From assembly GCA_958295955.1 (NCBI GenBank), contig OY282420.1, positions 1,564,435 through 1,628,434 of the forward strand: 64,000 nt of DNA. The letters are read 5' to 3'. The translations under genes were made by a program, and so were the position numbers. The notes under the pieces are model-generated. The model was given only the letters and a program-made list of their open reading frames with translations. It ran no database searches and was not told where the DNA came from. The first letter of the stretch is position 1, and each line of letters starts with the position of its first letter. Shown one piece after another: positions 37,001 to 45,668 of the stretch. Origin of the DNA: an uncultured Bryobacterales bacterium. Its GTDB lineage: Bacteria > Acidobacteriota > Terriglobia > Bryobacterales > UBA6623.

Positions 37001-38680
37001 ATGAACGCAAGCGCACAGGCGCCCGCCAATGCAGCAGCCGAAACCGGCCTTTACGAATTCGACCGCGAGCGCGTTCCCGAATCGAAAGTCCTGGGGCCGG
37101 GCTACTTCGCCGGCGCGTTCGCGGGCGAGCACGTCGCCGCCACCGAATTCGTCATCGGGGTCACCTTCGTCAACTGGGGCGCCGCCGTCGAGGACATTTT
37201 CCTGGGGCTGGTAGTGGGCAATCTTCTTGCCGTGCTGACCTGGACGCTCGTCTGCGCTCCGATCGCGGTCAGCACACGCCTGACTCTCTACTGGTACCTG
37301 ACGAAAATCGGCGGCCCGCGTTTCGCGTCGCTCTACAACATTCTCAACGCCGCGGCGTTCACCGTGTTGAGCGGCTGCATGATTACCGTGTCGGCCTCGG
37401 CGGTGCGCATTCCCTTCGGCATCCCTGCGCAAGTCGATTGGTATCCGACCGATTTGCGCTTCGTGCTGGTCGTGCTGGGGGTCGGCGCCGTGGTCGTCAC
37501 CCTGGCCGTTCTGGGTTTCAAGAAGCTGGCGACGTTCGCAACCGTCTGCGCGCCCTGGATGTTTCTGATGTTCATCGCCGGCGCGCTTGTTTCCCTGCCG
37601 AAGCTCTATGCCGCAGCCGGCGCCGACGGCTTTTTCGAAATGGCGCGGCAGGTCGTCTGGACCGGCAAAACTCCCGACGGCAGCGAACCCATGGGTTTCT
37701 GGAAGGTGGCTGCGTTCGCCTGGATCTGCAATCTCGCGATGCACGGAGCGCTGTCGGACATGGCGCTGTTCCGCTACGCCCGCAAGGCTTCGTATGGCTT
37801 GTTCTCGATTTTCGGGATGTTTCTGGGGCACTACCTGGCGTGGATCTGCGCCGGACTCATGGGCGTGGGCGCGGGGCTGCTGATGAACCGCCCGCTGGCC
37901 GATCTCGACTCGGGCGAGGTCGGCTATCAGGCTCTCGGCTGGGCGGGCGCCCTGGCCGTGGTCATCGCCGGTTGGACCACGTCGAACCCGACGCTCTACC
38001 GCGTCGGCCTGGCGCTGCAATCGGCCACGCCCAATTGGTCCCGGGTCAAGGTGACTCTGGCCGCGGGCGTCGTTACGACGATTATTGCCTGCTTCCCGTT
38101 CGTCTTCGCCGGACTGCTCGATTTCGTTGGGATTTACGGGCTGCTGCTCACCCCCGTCGGCGCAATCGTTCTTACCGAGCACTGGATTTTCCCGCGCTTG
38201 GGACTGAGACGCTACTGGGCCGCCGCAAAGGGCATGCGCCTGAACCGTGCGGCGCTGCTTTCCTGGGTCCTCTCGATCGCCTTGGCGCTGGCGCTCGAAA
38301 GAACGGGCGCGCTGCACCTCTTCTACCTTTTCCTGCCCGTATATGCCTTCGCGGCCGGCAGCTACATCCTGCTGGCGCGCGCGATGGGGGCCGCGCTGCC
38401 GCGCGGTAGTCACGAGTCGCGAGTCGAAAGTCACGAGTCGCAAAGACCCGCGGCGCATGACCCCAGACCCGCAACCGCCTCGCCGACGACATGGTTTTCC
38501 GGAGCCGCCGCGGCCGCTGCGCTCGGAGTCTGCCTGTGGCTGGCCGTAGGAGTCGCGGCGTCGAGCGCGAGCGAATACGACGCTGCGCTGGAGAGCTTCA
38601 AGTCGTCGCTGGCCGTTCCGACCCTGGCCTACTTCATCGCGGGAACCGTCTTCTTCATGCGCCGCGCCGCCGCGCGGTAG
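37001..38680 (+). CDS. NCS1-like (cytosine/purine-permease-type) membrane transporter
   Basis: 559 residues with about 12 hydrophobic helices. The N-terminal EFDRERVPESKVLGPGYFAG and later WTTSNPTLYRVGLAL resemble the nucleobase:cation symporter-1 / purine-cytosine permease superfamily. The gene is 22 bases downstream of rhaA, so rhamnose or a related sugar is a possible substrate, but family members more often carry nucleobases or vitamins. A hydrophilic insert around residues 470-495 (SHESRVESHESQ...) is encoded by a short direct repeat at 38409-38443 and separates the last two helices. Its 3' end overlaps the convergent Nudix gene by 26 bases. Confidence 0.7.
   Translation: MNASAQAPANAAAETGLYEFDRERVPESKVLGPGYFAGAFAGEHVAATEFVIGVTFVNWGAAVEDIFLGLVVGNLLAVLTWTLVCAPIAVSTRLTLYWYLTKIGGPRFASLYNILNAAAFTVLSGCMITVSASAVRIPFGIPAQVDWYPTDLRFVLVVLGVGAVVVTLAVLGFKKLATFATVCAPWMFLMFIAGALVSLPKLYAAAGADGFFEMARQVVWTGKTPDGSEPMGFWKVAAFAWICNLAMHGALSDMALFRYARKASYGLFSIFGMFLGHYLAWICAGLMGVGAGLLMNRPLADLDSGEVGYQALGWAGALAVVIAGWTTSNPTLYRVGLALQSATPNWSRVKVTLAAGVVTTIIACFPFVFAGLLDFVGIYGLLLTPVGAIVLTEHWIFPRLGLRRYWAAAKGMRLNRAALLSWVLSIALALALERTGALHLFYLFLPVYAFAAGSYILLARAMGAALPRGSHESRVESHESQRPAAHDPRPATASPTTWFSGAAAAAALGVCLWLAVGVAASSASEYDAALESFKSSLAVPTLAYFIAGTVFFMRRAAAR
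38409..38443. repeat. Short GAGTCGC-type repeat inside the permease gene
   Basis: Units of CACGAGTCGC/GAGTCGAAAG alternate here and encode the SHES-type linker of the permease. A related stretch (CGAGCCGCGAGTCGAAAA) occurs at 35163-35180 at the end of the NfeD-like gene, so it belongs to a dispersed repeat family. Confidence 0.5.
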
Positions 38681-39056
38681 CGGCAAGCTCGCGCACGAAC
38701 GCAACGTCGCCTTCGAGAAAATCGAACTGCGGAAAATCGCGCGCGCGCTCCCAACGAATCTCGGCGAACCCCGAGCCGTCCGGCTCTCCGGCGAATTCCT
38801 TCACTTGGAAAAACACCAGCAGGATCGGCTGCTTGCCCGGATACGCATATTCGTAGCGGGCGATCCGCGGGCCGATCTCGGCCTCGATGTCCAACTCCTC
38901 GCGCAATTCCCGCCGCACCGCTTCCGCCGGCGACTCCCCGTTTTCGACCTTGCCGCCGGGAAACTCCCATTTGCCCCCGTGAGACTGGTCCGGGCGTCTG
39001 CGGCAGATCAATGTCCTCCCGTTGCGCTCGATCAGCGCGGCGGCCACGGCGGTCAT
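38655..39056 (-). CDS. Nudix hydrolase, MutT-like
   Basis: 133 residues from the ATG at 39056. The Nudix box is present near residues 37-58: GGKVENGESPAEAVRRELREE, in which the usual Gly after the final Glu pair is Asp. RRRPDQSHGGKWEFPGG is typical of MutT/8-oxo-dGTP diphosphatases that clean oxidised nucleotides. It overlaps the AlkA-type glycosylase gene by 4 bases, which makes a small DNA-maintenance pair. It is the last gene of a four-gene minus-strand operon starting at 41154, and it overlaps the end of the convergent permease gene. Confidence 0.87.
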   Translation of the reverse strand: MTAVAAALIERNGRTLICRRRPDQSHGGKWEFPGGKVENGESPAEAVRRELREELDIEAEIGPRIARYEYAYPGKQPILLVFFQVKEFAGEPDGSGFAEIRWERARDFPQFDFLEGDVAFVRELAATARRRGA

Positions 39057-39688
39057 TGCGCCTCCGCTCCGACAGGCAGGTCCAGGCTGCGCCAGCAGTA
39101 CCAACTGGCAACCGTCGCATACGGCCGCCACGGCTCGGCGAGCCGCAAGCATTGCTGCTTCTTCGGCAACTCGTCGAGCCCGTGAAAGTTGCGAAGCGCC
39201 TGGCGCACGCCCAGATCGTCGTATGGAAAGACGTCCGGCCGGCCCAGCGAGAACATCAAGAACATTTGCGCCGTCCAGACCCCGATCCCCTTGATTTGCG
39301 TCAACGCCGCGATGATCTCTTCGTCGTCCTTGCGGCTTATCGAACGCAGATTGACTGCGCCGCTCTCCACGCGCTCCGCAAGGCTGAGCATGTAACGAAC
39401 CTTCTGCCCGGAACAACCGGCCGCCCGTAGCCGTTCTTCGCCCAAGCGCAGAATCGCCGCGGCGTCGAGCTTGCCCGGGGCGGCCGCCTCGATCAGCCGG
39501 CGCTGAATCGCTCGGGCGGCATGACCGGAGATTTGCTGGGACGTGATCGAGCGCACCAGCATCGTGAAGCGATCGCGCTCGAGTTTGAGTCCGCACGGCC
39601 CCACGCGCTCGATGACCCGCCGCATGTGCGGACACTCGCGGCGCAGGTGGCGCTCCGCTCGGGCGAGCATGCCGGCATCGGGCTTCAT
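39053..39688 (-). CDS. DNA-3-methyladenine glycosylase II-type (AlkA-like, HhH-GPD)
   Basis: 211 residues from the ATG at 39688. It removes alkylated purines in base-excision repair. The helix-hairpin-helix ALTQIKGIGVWTAQMFL is followed by DVFPYDDLGVRQAL with the catalytic aspartate; the RSITSQQISGHAA segment near residue 45 is also typical. It lacks the N-terminal AlkA beta domain, as in the short yeast Mag1-like group. It starts within the stop of the upstream BadF-type kinase gene (ATGA) and ends overlapping the Nudix gene, so all are translationally coupled. Confidence 0.88.
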   Translation of the reverse strand: MKPDAGMLARAERHLRRECPHMRRVIERVGPCGLKLERDRFTMLVRSITSQQISGHAARAIQRRLIEAAAPGKLDAAAILRLGEERLRAAGCSGQKVRYMLSLAERVESGAVNLRSISRKDDEEIIAALTQIKGIGVWTAQMFLMFSLGRPDVFPYDDLGVRQALRNFHGLDELPKKQQCLRLAEPWRPYATVASWYCWRSLDLPVGAEAQ

Positions 39689-40617
39689 AATCCTCCTTGC
39701 ACCGCAGGACGCAGACCCGCGCTGCGGTAGGCCAGAATCAACGCGCCTACAACGGGAACATGCCGGGGGCGGCCGGCGTACTGTGCGCAACCCGTCAACG
39801 AGTCTTTGAACGAAGCGCGCACCGCTTCGCCGGCGAATACGCCGCCGGCCGGATAGACCGGCAAGCTCTCTGCCGCATCCGGCGACAGATTCCGGCAAGC
39901 CGCGTTCGCCAGCCCGGCCAACAGCCGCCCCGCTTCGCGCAATACGCAGGCGGCAACCCGGTCGCCGGCGTCCGCGGCGTCATTCACCAGCGGGGCAAGC
40001 GCGGCGATGCGGTCGCGGGGCCATGCGTCCGCATAAAACCGATGCATCGTTTCATTCATGGTTTTCGAGGACGAGGCGGTTTTGAGCGCGTCCGCCAATT
40101 TCGTCTGCGGACCCCAGCCTTCCTCCGCGGCCAGCGCGGCCCGCAGCGCCCGCCTGACGATATCGAATGCGCCGCCTTCGTCGCCGAAGACGTAACCCCA
40201 ACCGCCGGCCCTGGCCGAGCGTCCGTCTTTGTTCCTGCCGTAGGCAATCGATCCGGTGCCGGCGATCACGACGACTCCCGGCCCGCCGTCCGCCGCCCCG
40301 GCAAGCGCGATTTCGGCATCGGTCACGACCGCGAGCGACTCGGCGTTCACCGCTTCGCGCAAGATCGAGCGCTTATCGTCGGGGCCGCCGCTCATTCCCA
40401 GGCAGGCGGCCTTGAACCGCGTGTCCGTTGCGATCCCCGCATCCGCGCATGCCTCGCGCACAACCTCGGCGACAACGCGGCGCAACTTGGCTGCGCCCTC
40501 TCCGGCGCCGGCGTGGTTGCAGGCTCCGGACGCGCCGCGGCCGAGCAGCCCGCCCTTTTCGTCTCCGATCAGCGCACGGGTCGAGGACTGCCCGCCGTCG
40601 ACGCCTAGAAAATACAT
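39685..40617 (-). CDS. BadF/BadG/BcrA/BcrD-family ATPase (N-acetylglucosamine-kinase-like)
   Basis: 310 residues of the actin-like ATPase superfamily: MYFLGVDGGQSSTRALI (phosphate 1), VVTDAEIALAGA, VVVIAGTGSIAYG (phosphate 2), GGWGYVFGDEGGAFDI and YPAGGVFAG (adenosine). This combination is that of the BadF-type N-acetylglucosamine or glucosamine kinases. Phosphorylation of an amino sugar, perhaps from cell-wall recycling, is the likely role. It lies three bases after the unknown gene at 40621 and overlaps the AlkA-type gene by 4 bases. Confidence 0.82.
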   Translation of the reverse strand: MYFLGVDGGQSSTRALIGDEKGGLLGRGASGACNHAGAGEGAAKLRRVVAEVVREACADAGIATDTRFKAACLGMSGGPDDKRSILREAVNAESLAVVTDAEIALAGAADGGPGVVVIAGTGSIAYGRNKDGRSARAGGWGYVFGDEGGAFDIVRRALRAALAAEEGWGPQTKLADALKTASSSKTMNETMHRFYADAWPRDRIAALAPLVNDAADAGDRVAACVLREAGRLLAGLANAACRNLSPDAAESLPVYPAGGVFAGEAVRASFKDSLTGCAQYAGRPRHVPVVGALILAYRSAGLRPAVQGGL

Positions 40618-40620
40618 GCG

Positions 40621-41154
40621 CTACCCGCCGACCGCGCGACGGTAACAGTGTGCGAACAACGCCTGCCATTCGAGCCGTTGGAGAGCGATGAGCGTCTCGC
40701 GTTCGCCGCTGCTGCCGCGCTCGGCCGCTGCGCAGCGGTCGACGAACGCAAACGGGTCCCAGACGGCGCCCGTGCGGCGCTCGAGTTCGCTCAAGACCGG
40801 ATGATCGCCGGCGCGTCGGAACCAGTACTTCGCATTCGCATAGTCCGGCTCCCGGCGATGCATGACGCCGTGCCAGAAGCTGCCTGACGCCGTGGGAACC
40901 GTTTGCGAAATCGAGTGGGACTCGTCGAGGGCGGAGAGATACAAATAGAGGCCCGCGTGGACGCAGCGGGCGTCATGGCGCGAGACGATCGTTTCACCGC
41001 GAAAAAGATCGTCGGTCGTCATTGTCCGCAGCTTGGCCAGCGCCTCGCCCTCGAAAGGGCCGCGGGGCGCAAGCGGCATCGAGCGCCCGCCGCCCCCGGC
41101 CGCGTCCAGAACCGACCGCACCGCCGCGGAAAACCGCTCCTCGTCAAATTGCAT
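40621..41154 (-). CDS. Conserved protein of unknown function, first gene of the kinase operon
   Basis: 177 residues with no signal peptide or membrane segment. The most striking part is [24 protein letters not shown] around residues 92-117, with HP shortly after. It is rich in His, Trp, Asp and Arg and looks like an active site or metal site. C-terminal segment [10 protein letters not shown] and [15 protein letters not shown] is also well-formed. I recall similar uncharacterised proteins in acidobacteria and some eukaryotes, but no function. The gene is three bases upstream of the BadF-type kinase, which suggests a link to sugar phosphate metabolism. Confidence 0.65.
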   Translation of the reverse strand: [177 protein letters not shown]

Positions 41155-41221
41155 ACAGGCTTCTCAAGGTAGCCGAATCCGGCCCCGAAGTTCAATGCCG
41201 GCGGCGTGGCGGTCGCCGCCG

Positions 41222-42454
41222 TCAGATCGAAAGCGCGGCCAGCGCCAGGGCCAGGGCGATCATCACCGCAACCGAGGCATAGGCCACCGCATTGAACAAC
41301 GGTCCGTTCGTCCGCTCGTGCATCAGATCGCGGCGGTTGACCAGCTTGACGATGAACAGCAGCACGACAGGCAGCAGAATGCCGTTGAGGACTTGCGAGA
41401 ACAGGATCATGCGCACAATGGGGAATCCGGGGATCAACACGACCCCGGCGCCGCACACGATCAACAGCGTGTACAACCAATAGAACGTCGGCGCCTCATC
41501 GAAATCGCGGTCGACTCCCGATTCGAAACCCAGTCCCTCGCAGACCGAGTAGGCCGTCGAAAGCGGCAGGATGCTGGAGGCGAACAACGACGCGAACAGC
41601 AGCCCTCCGGCGAACAAGACGTAGGCATGGTCGCCGAGGGGTTTCAGCGCCAGCGCGGCCTCGGAGGCGGCGCCGAGCGTCCGCGGGCCGTTCTCCCAAA
41701 TCGCGCCGGCGCTGGCGACGATGATGAAAAACGCAATCACGGCCATGACTACGCAGCCCAGGACGACTTCCATGCGCAGGGCGCCGTACTGCTTGCTGTC
41801 CAAGCCTTTTTCGACGACGGCCGCCTGCAGGTAGAACTGCATCCACGGGGCGACGGATGTCCCCACCAGGCCGATCAGCATGGCGATGTAGGCGCCGTCG
41901 GGCAGCACTACCGGCTTGCCCGCGGCCTGTAGCGCCGCGCCCCAATCCGGCTCGACGAGAATCGCCGAAACGATATACGCCGCGTAGAAGGTGCTGGCGA
42001 CCAGAAAAACTTTCTCGACGCTCTGATACGTGCCCTTGACGACCAGCACCCAGACCAGCAGCGCGCCGGCCGGCACCGAGACGTAGCGGCTGACCGGCAA
42101 CAATTCCAGCGAACCGGCGATGCCCGCGAAATTGGCGACGATGTTGGCGAAGTTCACCGCCAGCAACAGCGCCATGACCAGGGCCGTCGTGCGCAGCCCG
42201 AATTCCTCGCGGATCAAATCGGAAAGGCCCTTGCCGGTTACCGCGCCCATCCTCGCGCACATTTCCTGACTGACGATCAGCATCAGCGTGATGGGCGCGA
42301 GCGTCCAGAGCGACAGATAGCCCCAACGCGCGCCGGCCTCGGAATAGGTGAAGATGCCGCCCGCGTCGTTGTCGACCATGGCGGTGATGAAGCCCGGTCC
42401 CAACACGGCCAGAAAAACCAGTACCCGGCCGCGAAGATTGCGGAGCAACGCCAT
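41222..42454 (-). CDS. Nramp-like divalent cation transporter with non-canonical metal-site motifs
   Basis: 410 residues with about 11 transmembrane helices. GPGFITAMVDNDAGGI at the N-terminus aligns with the Nramp TM1 region, but the canonical DPGN is replaced by DNDAGG. The TM6 region reads VAPWMQFYLQ instead of a MPH-type motif. So it belongs to a divergent Nramp branch in which substrate is probably not Mn/Fe. Its ATG directly abuts the stop of the upstream MgtE-N/CBS gene (no spacing), a strong sign that the two act together. Mg2+ is the natural guess because the partner is built from magnesium-sensing domains. Confidence 0.8.
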   Translation of the reverse strand: MALLRNLRGRVLVFLAVLGPGFITAMVDNDAGGIFTYSEAGARWGYLSLWTLAPITLMLIVSQEMCARMGAVTGKGLSDLIREEFGLRTTALVMALLLAVNFANIVANFAGIAGSLELLPVSRYVSVPAGALLVWVLVVKGTYQSVEKVFLVASTFYAAYIVSAILVEPDWGAALQAAGKPVVLPDGAYIAMLIGLVGTSVAPWMQFYLQAAVVEKGLDSKQYGALRMEVVLGCVVMAVIAFFIIVASAGAIWENGPRTLGAASEAALALKPLGDHAYVLFAGGLLFASLFASSILPLSTAYSVCEGLGFESGVDRDFDEAPTFYWLYTLLIVCGAGVVLIPGFPIVRMILFSQVLNGILLPVVLLFIVKLVNRRDLMHERTNGPLFNAVAYASVAVMIALALALAALSI

Positions 42455-43726
42455 TCAGAGACCCCGTTCGACTTCCGGGCTGAGCTCGGCGATTACGTCG
42501 TCGGCCGTAATCACGCCCTCGAGCCGGCCGTCTTCGTCGACAACGGGAAGGGAGTAGAGATTGTACTTGTCGAACAATTCGACGACATCGCCGCGGTCGG
42601 CGTCGAGAGCAACCTTGACCGTCTCGCGGAAGGCCAGCGTGCGCAGCGGACAGTCCGCCTCGGCGACCAGGATGCGGCCCAACGGCGCCGACGCCGACAA
42701 GCGGCCGGCGCCGTCCACCAGGAACACGTTCGTGATGCGTTTCAGCAGCGCCTCGTCGGCGCGCAAGCCGCGAACCGCTTCGCCGACAACGGCGTCTTCG
42801 CGTATGGCAAAGAACCGCGCGCTCATCATGCCTCCGGCGCTGTCGTCGGGATAACCCAGCAACTCGGAAACTTCCGCGGCGGGCTCGCGCTCCATGTCCT
42901 GCACGATTTCCCTGCGGGACTCCTCCTCGAGGTCGGCCAGGGCGTCGGCGGCCTCCGCCGGGTCCATTTCTTCGAGAATGTCGGCGGCGCGCTCGGCGTC
43001 GAGAGAGTGCAGAATCGACGTTTTCACCGCCGGCCGGATTTCTTCGAGCGTGTCGGCGGCGACTTCTTCATCGAGCGTCTCGAAGAGCGCCTCGCGCTCC
43101 TCGGCGCCGAGTTCTTCGACGATGTCGGCGAGGTCGGCGGGATGCATCCGTTCGAGGCGGTCGTGCGAGATGAGCAGCCGCAGGCGCCGCCGGGGGTCGG
43201 GTTCGACGATGTTGCAGGCTTCCCAGGGAATCGAATTGGGGGGCAGCTTCTCCTGGATGCGGCGAATCAGCTTGTTCGGCAGAACGCCTTCGGTCAGCCG
43301 CCGGAACGCGCTTTGCAGGCCGATGCCGACCTCGTGTACCCACAGTTGCTCGCCGCCGTTGACCGCGGCGCGCAGGCCGACATCGTTGACGCGCACGACC
43401 TTGCGTCCGTTGACGTCGACGATCTGCTGATCGAGCAGGTCTTTGGTGAGCAGCAGGTGATAGTCGTCGCCGTAGTAGGGGGTGAAATTGTCGTCGGAAA
43501 GCTCGATGCCGTTAGCGGAAATCGAGCGAACCTGGTCCCAGCGAACGGCGAAGTTCGTTTTCCCGTGTCCGAAGAGGAAGCGGGAGATGCGCCGCGGGTG
43601 TTCGCGGGGAGCAACGGCGGCTTCGCGGACCCGGCCGATGCGCGTGCCTTGCGGGCCCAGCAAGCGCATTCCCGTCAATTCCGTGAGATAGACCAAGCGC
43701 ACCGGTTTTGCTCCTGCGGCCGCCAT
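42455..43726 (-). CDS. MgtE N-domain/CBS-domain regulatory protein without a membrane part
   Basis: 423 residues from the ATG at 43726; the frame is open to a TTG at 43807. The N-terminus (~10-130) looks like two PRC-barrel-like strands sets (LTELTGMRLLGPQGTRIG, VDVNGRKVVRVNDVGL). Next is an MgtE intracellular N domain of acidic helical repeats (LADIVEELGAEEREALFETL, AADILEEMDPAEAADAL), and then two CBS domains (DSAGGMMSARFFAIRE, LYSLPVVDEDGRLEGVITADDV). The transmembrane pore of MgtE is absent. In MgtE these cytoplasmic domains sense Mg2+ and gate the channel. Here they probably gate the Nramp-like transporter whose gene starts at the next base. Confidence 0.85.
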   Translation of the reverse strand: MAAAGAKPVRLVYLTELTGMRLLGPQGTRIGRVREAAVAPREHPRRISRFLFGHGKTNFAVRWDQVRSISANGIELSDDNFTPYYGDDYHLLLTKDLLDQQIVDVNGRKVVRVNDVGLRAAVNGGEQLWVHEVGIGLQSAFRRLTEGVLPNKLIRRIQEKLPPNSIPWEACNIVEPDPRRRLRLLISHDRLERMHPADLADIVEELGAEEREALFETLDEEVAADTLEEIRPAVKTSILHSLDAERAADILEEMDPAEAADALADLEEESRREIVQDMEREPAAEVSELLGYPDDSAGGMMSARFFAIREDAVVGEAVRGLRADEALLKRITNVFLVDGAGRLSASAPLGRILVAEADCPLRTLAFRETVKVALDADRGDVVELFDKYNLYSLPVVDEDGRLEGVITADDVIAELSPEVERGL

Positions 43727-43899
43727 GGGCTGCAAGCCGAGCCGCGGCCGCCGAGGCGGCGTCAGGGCGCGGCGTCGCAATGTTGCGGCAACTTCCGGGG
43801 TCGTCAAGCATGTTTGACGAAGAAACTCCCTCTTTATTCATCATGCGCGCAGCGGACCGCTCGATGCAAGCCGGCGGTCCGGGCAATCGTCTGCGGCGG

Positions 43900-44913
43900 T
43901 CAGCCGTTTTTATAGAAATAGCTGTACGCGTCGATCGCCGGAACGCCCCCAAGATGCGCGTACAAGACCTTCGACCCGGCGGGAAAGAACCCTTTACGGA
44001 CAAGATCGATCAGGCCCTGCATGGATTTCCCTTCGTACACCGGATCCGTCATCATGCCCTCGGTACGAGCGCACAAGCGGATGGCCTCGTTCGTCTCGTT
44101 TGACGGGACGCCATAGGCCGGATAGGCGTAAGTCTCCTTGAGGATAACGTCGTCCGCGGCGATATCCCGGCCGAGCGCAATGAGAGCGGCGGTGTTTCGG
44201 GCGATCGCCAACACCTGAGCCCGAGTCCGCCGGGGAGTGGCGGAAGCGTCGATTCCGATGACCTTGCGGGCGCGGCCGTCCTTGGCGAACCCCACCAGCA
44301 TTCCCGCATGGGTGGAGCCGGTCACGGTGCAGACGATGACGTAATCGAAGCGGATTCCCATCGCGGCTTCCTGGCTGCGCACTTCCTCGGCGAACCCGAC
44401 ATAGCCGAGACCGCCGTATTTATGCACGGACGCGCCCGCGGGAATAGCGTAAGGCTTCCCTCCTTTCGCCTTCACGTCTGCGATCGCCCGCCGCCAACTC
44501 TCGCGGATGCCGATGTCGAAGCCTGCATCGGCGAATTCGATGTCGGCGCCCATGACGCGGCTCATCAGGATGTTCCCGACCCGGTCGTAAACGGCGTCCT
44601 GGAACGGCGCCCAGCTTTCCTGCACGAGACGGCACTTCATGCCGAGCTTGGCGGCAACCGCCGCTACCTGGCGAGTGTGATTCGACTGAACGCCGCCGAC
44701 GGTGACCAGCGTGTCCGCATTCGAGGCGACGGCGTCGGGGACGATGTACTCGAGCTTGCGAATCTTGTTGCCGCCGCAGGCGAGCCCGGAATTGCAGTCC
44801 TCGCGCTTGGCGTAGATCGCGACGCTGCCGCCGAGTTGCTCCGACAGGCGGCTCAGCTTCTCGATCGGCGTCGGGCCGAACGTCAACGGATAGCGTTCGA
44901 ACTTTTCAAGCAT
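43900..44913 (-). CDS. acdS: 1-aminocyclopropane-1-carboxylate (ACC) deaminase
   Basis: 337 residues from the ATG at 44913; an in-frame extension to 45018 lacks homology and would overlap the divergent antitoxin gene. It is PLP-dependent and converts ACC, the plant ethylene precursor, to 2-oxobutyrate and ammonia. Close match to Pseudomonas Acd[35 protein letters not shown] (PLP lysine), [48 protein letters not shown] and YAHLGGVPA. The tyrosine and glutamate (VYEG) and the leucine (HLGG) that distinguish ACC deaminase from D-cysteine desulfhydrase are kept. It stands alone, next to a degraded accessory patch. Confidence 0.9.
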   Translation of the reverse strand: MLEKFERYPLTFGPTPIEKLSRLSEQLGGSVAIYAKREDCNSGLACGGNKIRKLEYIVPDAVASNADTLVTVGGVQSNHTRQVAAVAAKLGMKCRLVQESWAPFQDAVYDRVGNILMSRVMGADIEFADAGFDIGIRESWRRAIADVKAKGGKPYAIPAGASVHKYGGLGYVGFAEEVRSQEAAMGIRFDYVIVCTVTGSTHAGMLVGFAKDGRARKVIGIDASATPRRTRAQVLAIARNTAALIALGRDIAADDVILKETYAYPAYGVPSNETNEAIRLCARTEGMMTDPVYEGKSMQGLIDLVRKGFFPAGSKVLYAHLGGVPAIDAYSYFYKNG

Positions 44914-45016
44914 TGCGGTTCCCAGTTTTTCATACTCCCCCTCGGATGGATTGCCTGTCCGGCTTGACGCAGCCTTGAGATTAGTCATATAGTTAGTCAG
45001 CAAGCTTGAGGTCGCC

Positions 45017-45247
45017 ATGTCCGTAGTGAATGTCCATCATGCAAAAACCCATTTATCGCGCCTGCTGACCCAAGCCGAAGCAGGCGAAGAGGTTGTGATT
45101 GCCCGCAACGGCCGGCCGGTCGCGCGGCTCGTCGGTTACGCGCCCCGCGGCAAACGGCAGTTCGGCGCTTTCAAGGGACGGATTGCCGTCGACGACAGTT
45201 TCTTCGACCCGCTCCCGGAGGCTGAGTTGTCCTCCTGGGAGACATAA
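45017..45247 (+). CDS. Phd/YefM-family antitoxin
   Basis: 76 residues. The N-terminal [38 protein letters not shown] (positions 1-38) is the DNA-binding Phd/YefM fold. The C-terminal tail (~45-76, ending ELSSWET) would wrap the toxin. In an intact module it neutralises a PIN-domain VapC toxin and represses its own promoter. The toxin gene begins five bases later but is disrupted (45253-45595), so this antitoxin is an orphan. It starts close to the divergent ACC deaminase gene, with which it may share a regulatory region. Confidence 0.88.
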   Translation: MSVVNVHHAKTHLSRLLTQAEAGEEVVIARNGRPVARLVGYAPRGKRQFGAFKGRIAVDDSFFDPLPEAELSSWET

Positions 45248-45252
45248 GCCGC

Positions 45253-45595
45253 GTGCGTCTCCTGCTCGACACCCACGCTTTTCTATGACGGCTCGCCGGA
45301 AGCGAACGACATACTGATCAGCGCCGCCTCGGCCTGGGAGATCGCCGTCAAACATCGTCTGGGGAAACTGCCGGGAGCCGGGGCGGTCGCGCTCGATGCC
45401 TCCGGCAGCATTGCCGATCAGGGCTTCGAGGAATTGGAGATCACCGTTGACGACGGCAGCCGCGCCGGAGGACTGCCGGGCGCCCACCGCGACCCCTTCG
45501 ACAGAATGCTGATGGCGCAGGCTTTGGCGCGCGGCCTCGTTCTCATTTCGAATGAAACGATCTTCGACCGGTACGGCGTTCGCCGCCTCTGGTGA
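45253..45595 (+). pseudogene. Disrupted PIN-domain (VapC-type) toxin gene
   Basis: A GTG at 45253 begins VRLLLDTHAFL, the exact start of PIN toxins with the first catalytic Asp. The next codon is TGA where family members have Trp. After a few more codons the frame shifts by one, and the rest reads EANDILISAASAWEIAVKHRLGKL...HRDPFDRMLMAQALARGLVLISNETIFDRYGVRRLW to the TGA at 45593. About 20 residues expected between the first Asp and the NDIL strand are missing. So the gene has a nonsense change plus an internal out-of-frame deletion. The later acidic residues are retained, but no complete toxin can be made. Confidence 0.82.
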
Positions 45596-45618
45596 ACGTT
45601 GCGCCAATAGCGTTCGAG

Positions 45619-45668
45619 TTGTTCCTCTCGTAACGCCCCTCGTTCTGAAACGGATTTCAGAGGAACAA
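45619..45668. repeat. Hairpin: 10-bp perfect inverted repeat with inner stem
   Basis: TTGTTCCTCT (45619-45628) pairs with AGAGGAACAA (45659-45668). Inside, CTGAAA-CGGA-TTTCAG forms a second stem that abuts the right arm. It lies after the toxin relic and could be a processed terminator or a small mobile-element end. No T-tract follows. Confidence 0.35.
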
